Source: Takakia lepidozioides
Taxonomy: Eukaryota > Streptophyta > Takakiopsida > Takakiales > Takakiaceae
Assembly: GCA_030704615.1 (NCBI GenBank)
Contig: CM060732.1
Span: forward strand, 29,679,053 to 29,743,052
Direction: 5' to 3'
Length of the DNA stretch: 64,000 nucleotides
The notes below the pieces were generated by a model that saw nothing but the letters and a program-made list of their open reading frames with translations, was not told the DNA's origin and did not search any database. Below, one piece after another: positions 23,584-33,029 of the stretch. How positions within the stretch are numbered: the first letter of the stretch is position 1; each line of letters starts with the position of its first letter. The translations under genes and the position numbers were made by a program.

Positions 23584-23591
23584 GTTATTTC

Positions 23592-24209
23592 CACACGCAT
23601 ATATTTGTATTGATTTTTGTTCAATGAAATTTTCATCTTATTACAAACAACATGAGAAGAGGCTTGCTTTGCTGCAATTTTTAGGTATTAGGCACTTTGG
23701 TCCCGTAGTTTCTGAACAATTATGCCAAAATCTGAAAAATTCCCAAAATGCATTAGGCACTTTCATGGTGAATTAATTATCTCCTAAACGGTTGATAAGG
23801 GACCCTAATACAGGCTATTCCTAGATCAATTGGATAAATCAAAGAAATTACAATGCTTTATCCATCACTCAGAATGGAAAATGCAAGGCACTGAAAACTT
23901 GGCTGGGGTGAATTCTTGCCCAAGTTCAGCCAGCGGATGAGTCCGCAGATTTCATCCGCCCGTCTGCGTTGTCACGGCGGATCCGTACATCTCTGAGCCA
24001 CGGAGGCATTACACGGGCAGACTGAGCGGGCCAGCTTTCGTTTTGTCAAGAAATGCATGTATCACGGTCCATTTTTAGACGTTATGAATTATCAAGTGCT
24101 GCTTGTTGAGGGTGCGGGTTCTAGGGTTGCGTGCGAGGGAGGAGCGGGGTGGTTTGCGGTGTTGCCCGACGGTCGGAGGAGAGGCGTGTGAGACACACGG
24201 AGCCAGGGA
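23592..24209. promoter_or_regulatory. Host sequence upstream of the UPF0390 gene
   Basis: Begins at the hAT junction. TTAGGCACTTTGGTCCCG-like words at about 23688 and 23750, and a 21-bp word at 23783-23803, resemble the host sequence next to the hAT copies. The 3' third is GC-richer and presumably holds the promoter and 5' leader of the gene starting at 24210. No TATA box is claimed. Confidence 0.4.
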
Positions 24210-25854
24210 ATGACGCAGAAGAGTGGGCTCTTCAAAGGGCAGCAGAAAAAGAGCAGTGCTGCCAACCGCCACGGCAAGCTCCCGCACATCCGGAAAGGTT
24301 CGCTTCTGTCTCTCAGGATCTCTCTCTCCTGGGATTTGTCTCTGTGTCTAAGAGTGGGGATTGGTAACGTACTTGAAGAAAAATCACATAAGGGGACTAA
24401 GGTGGAATGATATGTATCCTGGGCTACTAACAAGCATTGTAAGCTTTTCTTTAGCGAGTGCTTTCCTGGGCCTCCTGCCATCTTTGAGGCATGGGTCCTA
24501 TGACCTACCAGTGCGTCGCGACTTCAGCATTCCACTGTCAAGTTGCTAGCTACTGACAGCGTTCGCAAGTGCATGAGCCTTGGTTTTGTGAAGAAAAAAA
24601 ATTGTGGTTTTGGCCCGTAAGTAGTAATGGAACGGTGGTTTCTCAAGAAGCGTCTCCTAGGTTCCTCTGGTTGTAGGTGTTGTAGCATTCTTAGGAGGAG
24701 CTTGGTCCATGGCTATTGTAAAATTGTCTTTGGTTAATTCCGACCATTGAGTGGTAACTGGCTCACAATTTCAGTCCTCTGCCATGCCAAGGTAGGTCTT
24801 ATGCACAATCTCAACACCCACATAGCATGCAAGGTTTTCATGTTGGGTGCTGTGGCGATCGCAGGAAGGGTGTTCAAGGCGTCTCTAAAGAAGAACAAGG
24901 ACTTGGAAGCAAGTGAGGTTAGTCCCTCTTCTCCTCAAGTAGGCTTTGGCTAAGCTGTATGATGTTTTCTTTGTCAATCGTGCGTTTCTGCAGAAGCAGA
25001 GAACAGAACGATTATGAAACTCCAAAATCATCACAAACGTCAGATATCATGAGAGCCACCATGCAAACACATCTTTGCATCCTTCCCTTCACAGATGTAA
25101 AAGGTCGGCAGACATATTGTATATGGTTCATGACTTCACGTGGAAGTAAATAGGGCTGAATGTGACTAATCAGCATATGGCAACATTAATATGGTGTATG
25201 AATTTGTTACATTGCTAGATGTGCTCTATATTCAAGTTCACCTGTACTCTAGGGCTAGGGACTGGTAAGATATATGTCACTACCATGATTTTGAGGAAAA
25301 TGCAAGGCCATATTGTATAAGGAAGTGTATACCATCTGGGCATGAGCTTCCCGGAAGTGTTTATGTTTCTGTCTGGATGCATGGGCTGACAGTTTGGCTG
25401 ATGACAAGTAGATGTCTGTAGGTGTCCTACAGATTCCATGTGGGATAGAGCTTCTTTGGTGGTTCCATCTGTAATCAGCAGACTCATTGCAGATACGTGT
25501 AACATTGTGGTCGGAGTTGTCCTAGCCTCATGGTGCCGCCGTGGCCAAGCCTGTGATTAATTGGCATGCTACGTTCTTGTGCATGGAAGCCCCGGTGCTG
25601 TTACCAGTACAAACCTAACCCTAGTTAGTGACTGACACCTCCATCCTAGTTTGTTCTCATGGTGCTGGGATACTCATTTCAAATCATCTATGCAGGAGGT
25701 GGGGAAGTTCATAAATGCAGCCAATGAGATGAAGGCAGCCGCCCAAGCTTGCAAGGAAGGAGCTCGGTTGCATCTAGTAAACACTCCAGCTGGTAGCACT
25801 GCTACCTTGTCCAGCAAAGAGTCTAAGTCAGTGATTGGCAAAAAGAAAAAATGA
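24210..25854 (+). CDS. UPF0390 (DUF2462) small basic protein, 3 exons
   Basis: Small Lys-rich protein of the UPF0390 family (animal relative: Leydig cell tumour 10-kDa homologue, C19orf53). Function is poorly known; a nucleolar, RNA-related role has been suggested for relatives. Exons 24210-24297, 24865-24917 and 25696-25854 join in frame to 99 codons plus stop. Exon 1 MTQKSGLFKGQQKKSSAANR is the family's N-terminal signature. Exon 2 encodes GRVFKASLKKNKDLEASE. Exon 3 encodes EVGKFINAANEMKAAAQAC and a KKKK end. Intron phases are 1 and 0 with GT-AG borders; the last acceptor could also be used 3 bp downstream. The frame is intact. Confidence 0.88.
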
Positions 25855-27232
25855 TACCGTCAAGATTAATCTTGTAAATGTAATGTAAGTCTTTTGCTCT
25901 ACGAATGATCATGTATGTTGAGGGGCAGATAGCCATGAAAGTTAGTGAAGGGGCAGTTTCTGCTGGGTTGATCTACGATCGTAGTCCTTGGCCAAGCATG
26001 ACAGCTCTGTTCATTTTGAAACAAACAGGTAGTTTATGAGAAATCTGTCAATCGTTTTTGGTTATGGACGATGACAAAGCATCACATGGTTGTGTTGACG
26101 GTCATTTCTGTCAGGCCAGAGTTAAACAGACCTCTGTGAAGCCGAGCAATTGTAAGGTGTACTAGCAAGTTTGCTCTAGTGAGCAAAGAAGTCCATATCC
26201 ATATATCTACCAGCTCATGCAGTGGAAGGCTGCCTGGTATAAGATTATCAACCACTTATTTGCAAATGGTTCCATCTTCGAAGTCTCAGTCTGACATAGT
26301 GATATGAAACCAGAAGTTTGAAAACCACATGTGGAGTAGTTGTCTCAAAATTCAAGATAGCTTTCCCATGTCTGTTGGCAGAGGGTTCTCATTGCACTGC
26401 TAGGCTTAAGAGCCCTCCAAAGTCCATGTAAGCGCCAATAACGAAAATGGTCAATAGACAAACCATTGTATGTAAAGGCAATGAGTGGCTTGGAGAATGG
26501 TGCAACTGCTATTGTCAAGAGATGGGCAATTGTGAGATGATGTGGTCATGGTTGAAAGATTGAGATTAGTTGAAAGAAGAGGACGGGCCGTGGGGACCAA
26601 AGATGCTTTTGGCATTCATACTTTTTAGTCATGCACCCATTGTGGGCTGCTCTACCTGCACCCACCTTCCATCAACTCACCTAAGAGACCATAAACGAGA
26701 GAAAATCCGAACAGTAGGGGTAACTTGAATTGACTGGCAGAAACGATTGAACTCATCAAATGGGTGCTACCAGTATTATTAGTTGATGGTAGCATAAAGT
26801 TAGTGAGACCGGCCTCCTCTTCCTTAGTATCTGCAGAGCTTGTCAGTTTTCCTTTGCCTTTCCCTAGGGCTACCTGATGTCTTGGAGGTCCAAATCCCAT
26901 AAATGCACTGTAGATTCCCTGGGAATTACCTTGGGAGGCACAGAGAGCGGTTCAGCGATCCTCTTGTGCGTGGTTTTTCGCATGTGAATCGTGAATTTGA
27001 ACAGAGAAGTTGGCGTACTATTTACTCGGATCGTGTTGGCTCGTCGATACCTCACAGCCGGACTCTCATTTCTCACTCATTTCTGAAGGACTGTGAGTCT
27101 GCATCAAAATCTGGCCTTTGGACTGGGCAATCCTTCCTCGCAATTGGAGCAATGATTTGAGTGTAGAACCATCTTCTTCGCCGGGTTCAACTGTCGAAAG
27201 GAAGCGTGGGTCTATACACAAAGGGTGCTCTC
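25855..27232. other. Intergenic region, shared upstream area of the PGS1-like gene
   Basis: No recognised gene. A minus-strand frame from 26900 begins MGFGPPRHQ and then meets a GTAGCC sequence that could be a splice donor, so a small divergent gene is possible but unsupported by any family match. The right end is presumably the promoter and leader of the PGS1-like gene. Confidence 0.35.
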
Positions 27233-29995
27233 ATGGCTTCCCAAGCCCTAGCGTTCCACCTCTCTCGCTCACTGCAGGCCAACAGAAAGGTGTTGTTGGA
27301 ACAGAGCATCCACCCGACTGTGAGAGTGCTCTCCGTCTACAGTTTCCATCAACGAATCACAACCTATGCAAAAGACAGCAATGCCCTGGGAGGTATGACC
27401 AAGGATCTATTGGAAGGGCTGATTGGGTTCGCCAAGGCTATTCCTGTGAAAGGGGAGAGCATAGAGGTGTTGAAAACACCGACCGAGTTCTTGGAAGTGC
27501 TGAAGGACGGGGTACGCAATGCGCGGGAGCGTGTGTTGATGGCCTCTCTCTACATCGGTACTGGGAATCTTGAACGCGAGCTGGTTTGTTCCGCCACCGA
27601 ACTCTAGTAGGATTCTGAAGGTTTAGCATATGCAGTCCTCTACAAACTTTCAATGCAGTAAGCAGTATGATCCGTTGTGTGTGGTCGTCTGGAGCCAACT
27701 TGTGCATGCCTCCAAGGGCGAACAATAAGGAACCAGGATGTATGCTACTCAGTGAAGTGAGTAGAAGTTTGTTAGACTGCAACACGAATTCTTTGAAGTA
27801 CCAATAGAAGATAATTTATGGATGCTGATTTGTCCTAGTAGCTTCTAGTGTTAAATTTGAGTAACCTGGGAACTCGGGCTAGAATCTATCGAGTCAGCTT
27901 TCAGCAATGATTGCAACATGTAGGTAGTCTGAGCAATGCAGTTGTTCTTTCTTTTGTTTTTTGGGGAAATTGGTTTCTTTCTTTGGTCCTTGAAGCATAC
28001 CAGGAATTGCATGTGGTAGATTTTCATCAGATACTTGTTTGTGCATGAGTACTCAACTACAATATATGTCACCTGATACCATGTCGGGGAGGCCTAAATT
28101 CTCTCACAGTCAATATGGGCAGGTGGATGTCATTGCAGATTCGCTAACAAGGAATCCTTCACTTCGGGTGACCCTGTTGTTTGATGCGCTGCGAACTACT
28201 CGTCCATCCCAGGATCCCTCTGACATTTACAGCTCCAGTGCTGCAATGCTGGCAGACTTGTTGCTCTCAGACTCGGCCACCTGGCGCAGCAATACTGGGG
28301 GAAAACATGTGGAGCGACTGCAAGTGGCTTTGTATCATACGCCTGAACTGAAGCAAGCTTTCAAGTGGGTTCTGCCAGCAAGGCTGAAGGAGGTTGTAGG
28401 GGTTTGCCACATCAAGGCGTTCATCTTTGATGATACAGTAGTGATATCAGGTGCCAATCTCAGTACCTCGTATTTTCACCAACGTCAAGACCGATATCTC
28501 TGCTTCCCAAATTGCAAGCCTTTGGCAGCCCATTTTTCCTCTCTCATTGACTTAGTGGCATCCTTCTCTTATACCCTGGATATGGCTGGAAAGCTCCACA
28601 TTTCCATGGTCAACTGGACCCCCTTGTCAATCCTGTTGCATTTCGATCCGAAATGGCTCACGCAGTATCGGAATTGCTTTTGCCACCACCCACCTCACCA
28701 ACTATTGGGGAAGGGGTGGATACATGGTTGTTTCCAACTGTGCAAATGGGACCCCTCGGGATTAGACAAGATGAAGATGCTATTCTATGGCTGTTAAATC
28801 AGTTGCCATCAGGGACGGATATCCATTTGTCGTCTCCCTACTTCAACTTGACTGCAGCCTATGAAGCAGCGCTGTTGGAAGCTGCTACCAACAAGCATGT
28901 TAAAATCCTCACCGCCTCACCAAAGGTGATGCACTTGCTTTAAGATATCTGTGGCTGGCGGGTGTTAGTTTCTCTGTTTTACAGGAGTTTGGGAGAAGGA
29001 ACAGAACAACGTGTTGTGAGAATTGATTTAACAAGTTTTAGAGTGGTCTAAAGTGTCATGGAAGTTGCAGTCTCTATCTCTGTTGCTTAAATGGTTTCTT
29101 ATGAAAGTGCTCAAGGGAGACCTGTCAATTGCCACCACATGGAGTTGGAACCCTCCATAGACCAGTGGTTCCTGGAGAAGAGCCTTCTACAACAAGTCAA
29201 TAGCTTCTTGCATAGGTTTTGGGGTGGATCCCAGGATGGATGATTCAGCACTTTGGCAAGAAGCTCGAGCTGAAGCGGTGACCTCCCTTCGGTCTCAGTT
29301 CTCTGTTGAATAATCATGTTGATGGATGCTATGGTAAAGAGCTTTCTCAAGAACATCTGGAAGGTACAATTACCTTAAAAGGTAAATCCCACTGCAGGAG
29401 GGAACCCTCTGTGATAGGTAGTGGACCCCACTCTCTTCTATCCTTCCTCTCCTTTTTTGTGCTCTGATCAGGGCCTATGGCCACATACCTGTGGGAAGGC
29501 TACTGACAAGTGAATGGTGATGTGGGGCAGGCCAATGGGTTTTACGGATCTAAGGGGTTATCAGGCTGGATCCCTCGTGCATATTCCCTGTTGGAGGAGA
29601 GTCTACATGAGCGTGCACAATCTCTAAACGTTCACGACACAGAAAAAGCTCAGGATGTTAGTAGGAGAGGTGGCCTCAACATTTATGAGTATGGAAGGGA
29701 GGGTTGGACTTTTCATGCCAAGGGGCTGTGGTGTAGCCTGACAGGGGAAGATGGAGTACCCAGCATTACGTCAATTGGTAGCTCGAACTTTGGATATCGC
29801 TCTTGTGATAGAGACTTAGAAGCACAGCTGTGGCTTCTTACCACTTCGCCATACCTACGCAAGCAGCTTCAAAGAGAACGTGATGATCTCTATAATAAAG
29901 CCCAGCCTGTGAATGCTGGTCTCTTTACAGAATTGGATCGCCGGGGAGGTCGTACTGCTTCCCTCGCTATTCGCCTTTTCAGGACACTGTTATGA
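27233..29995 (+). CDS. PGS1: PLD-type phosphatidylglycerophosphate synthase (PGS1-like), 3 exons
   Basis: Transfers a phosphatidyl group from CDP-diacylglycerol to glycerol-3-phosphate, the committed step to phosphatidylglycerol and cardiolipin, normally in mitochondria. Exon 1 is 27233-27583 (ATG at 27233; basic, Ser-rich leader MASQALAFHLSRSLQANRKV). Exon 2 is 28123-28925 and exon 3 29531-29995, both introns phase 0. First HKD motif CHIKAFIFDDTVVISGANLS is at about 28405-28464. Then WLFPTVQMGPLGIRQDED and LSSPYFNLTAAYEAAL. Second HKD motif is FHAKGLW, with GSSNFGYRSCDRDLEAQLWL. Exon 2 needs one extra base at a C5 run (28619-28623) to stay open: either an assembly error or an inactivating deletion. 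Characterised plant enzymes for this step are of the unrelated CDP-alcohol phosphatidyltransferase type. Confidence 0.88.
29120..29290 (+). mobile_element. LINE fragment in an intron of the PGS1-like gene
   Basis: 29213-29290 encodes ASCIGFGVDPRMDDSALW, closely matching ASCVVFGVNPRMDD at about 60198-60240 in the 5' part of the LINE. At DNA level TTTTGGGGTG-ATCCCAGGATGGA is shared. The fragment is short and its borders are not resolved. Confidence 0.55.
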
Positions 29996-32900
29996 CTCCA
30001 TTTGACTTTGTAGATAGATGGCTCGTTTGGTAGCTATCTGACAGTTTTCCCTCTCCCCTCTGTTTCTTAGTCAGCTAGAAGTGGAAGGACCATCTTCTAG
30101 GAGTTTTTTGGTTGAAAGAGTCAGTGGGAAGTTAGTATTTTAGAAACAGGACAGCTTACTGACAAGTCGCTTGAGGGTGACTTTGGACCATACACCAGTT
30201 TTAAAGACTCGCCTGGAGATCAATACTTTCTCGATTTAGATACACCTTACATTTCATGTGGTGATCTAGCAACTTCAGCTTGAAAAGCTTAGGGCTGGTC
30301 AAGCATGAACAAAATCGTCAATCCGATTCTCAAGAACCTGGAGTGTCACCAGCGTAACAAAGGAGGAGAGATTGGGGCACACTCCACCCATTTTCCATCA
30401 GGTTCGTATACTTGAAAGCCTCCACCATTGTACTTCTTTGCAAAATTGTCAGGGTCTGGGATTGGCTTACTGTTGCTCCTCATGTTCAAAAGTGTCATAG
30501 GCAATGTTTGTGGTGTTGCCATGAGTTTTCATACCAGTCATGGCTTACTGAAGTTCACTGTTGGTTACTGTCTATTCATGGAGCGCTTTACAAGAGCGCA
30601 ATGGGTCTCTTGCGTCAGTTTCTTGTGTTTTGGTTGTTGGCTGTATGATGGGAGGGGCACTTTGCTGGGGCTGACGGACATATTGTCAAGTGGATGAAAG
30701 AGTACAGAGTGTCTTGTTGCCCTTGAGAAGCAGCAAATTGAACTCAACTGGATTTGAGGATTTCCCTTCTAGGCATGGAGGCTGAAGTTAGGCATCTCTC
30801 CATGAGAGTCTGAACTCATCATCTGTCTGTGCAGGTCAAAGGGTAAATCACCAAGGGAATCAAGGAGTCATAAAATCTGTGACAGACGAGGAAATACTGT
30901 TGGTGGTAAAATGTAACTCAGTGGACTTGGAGCTCCAGGAGCTGCTTACTGGCTCAGATTGCTCGCATACTTGGACCTCCACGAGTTGCATGAATGCTAG
31001 CCTCTCACACCCCTGTGCGGAGTGCCGTAGTAGTAGCATTGTTGGATTGCAGTCATACTTGATTTGGTTGAATACTGTGCAATTTCCTTGCAGAATCAGC
31101 TGATGTAAGTTCTCTTTATCAAGAAACATACCAATCCTATGATCTGCAATTATGGTTCTGCCTGAAACAGCTGTCATCTATGCAATAGGCATATGTTGAG
31201 AACATGATGTCCAAACAAAACGAAAGAGCAGGTGCACAAACTTTGCAAAATATTTGTGATGAATATCATCTGCATATGCTTTGCGGTGCTCAAATTTGCT
31301 GAGTTCAATCTTGTAGCAGGAACTGGTGGCCACAAATGTAGAGTTGCAGCAAGAAAGGCTGCCACCAAACAATGCCATCTATTTCTGGAGAAGGGTGGCC
31401 CAGAGCTTCAGGCTGGAAGAAAGCTACTCATAGCTTGAAGGAAGATGCACTATTAATCTTGGAAGGCAAGTCTTTAATGTGAAGGGAAATCCTCTTGTTG
31501 CTTGTATGGCATGGATTCGCTCCCATGTTCAAAATATCGAGGAAGAAGGAAAGGGAAAGGTGCCACTCAGCCTTGCCTTGTTTGCAGTGGGTGAAATTAT
31601 TCTAGAAGTCTGGTTATTCTGACTCTACGTAGTTTTTACTACAATTCTGTCCATGTGAATTCCAATTGCTCGTTGCTACTTGCCTGACCCATCTTTCTGA
31701 GTGATTGCCTTTGTTCAGTGACGATCTTGAAGAGTAAAATATACTCCAAGTTGTCCTGTTGTTACTGTGATGGAGTTAAACTTTATTGCAACCTGTAATT
31801 GATCATTTGGTTATGAAAGGGGGTTGCTCTGGTGGAATGGACAGGCCACTGCAAAGGAGAACCACATCTGTTACTGCACAATGTCAGGGACTGCAATTGG
31901 TTTCTGCAGCAGCAAGGCATAAGAGAAAGTCGCCAATTCACATCAGCATGCAAGGTAATGTGGGTACACGATGTAGAAATTCAATGCGCCACCTGACAGC
32001 CTGGGAAGTTGAAGTGAAAGTGATGTTTTAGTGAGTTGGATGAAGACAGAGAGCAAGAATTTTCTGATTGGTAAGCTTAAAGGCATAGCATTTTCAATTG
32101 TAGAGCTGTATTATTTGCATGTCTTTGAAACCAGGGGGTAATAAGAAGACCCCATCTTGGTGTGTAATGTTTGATGTACTGATTCGGTCTGCAAAAGTCA
32201 AGTCTGGTCAGTGGTCACATCTCAAGTGGTGATGGTGTGGAGTAAACTGAGCTTGAAGATTTTGAGGAAACCGACAGTTTGGAAACAGGAGAAGCAGTGG
32301 ACGCTGAAGTTGAGAAGCTTATAAATTGTGGCGTCTAGATGAGAGTGTATTTAAGGTCAGTTATAGTCTCAGACAGCGATCTTCCATCGAAATACCAGTT
32401 GGTGGTGAGGGAACTGTGCATGGATTTGACAAAGGTTCTGGCAGCCGTTGTGAGCCATTGGCAAAACCTCATCTAAGGTTGAGATCAAGCAGGTCAGTAG
32501 ATTGAGACTTACCTTGGGCCTTCTCACTCACGTAGTCAAAAAGCCTATAAAGTAGGTTTACCCATATTTCTTCGAACACTGGCCTAAAGAAACAGTTGGG
32601 AGGCGAAGGCCATACTGTATTGATTCTCTTTTTCAGTGTCTCATTGCCTTGCACAAGATGTAAGATCAGTTGAAGGTTGTAAACAGGTATTTCCAAACCA
32701 TTTTATTCACACATCTTCATTGGATATTTTGCAGGTTCAGGATCCCAATCGACAGCAATTCTCTAGTCATAAAGATGCCAGGCCTGCTGTACCTGATTGC
32801 CTGTTTATGCATGCCCCTTTGACTTTCATCATGGACTCCAAACATTCTCACCACAAAGTTGAAATTTTCAAAGGACAAGCCAGATCATTATATCACCACT

Positions 32901-33029
32901 ATTCTTTCCCTCAATTTCAAGCTTACATCCCTCTATGCAAACCAGCAAAGCTTTACAGACAATATATCTTCCATCGCACGAACCAAGTGATGGAGCTGCA
33001 GGATCTGGCATGGCAGTTAGTGAGCATGA
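29996..33029. other. Intergenic region between convergent genes, nothing recognised
   Basis: 3 kb between the stop of the PGS1-like gene (plus) and the stop of the DCC gene (minus). Open frames are short and mutually unsupported. The 134-codon plus frame at 32636-33040 overlaps the DCC stop and has no family match. The ends should contain the two 3' untranslated regions. Confidence 0.45.

Noticed and set aside
26652-26900. Small divergent minus-strand gene beginning MGFGPPRHQ
   Set aside because: A possible donor follows the first nine codons but no second exon or family match could be identified.
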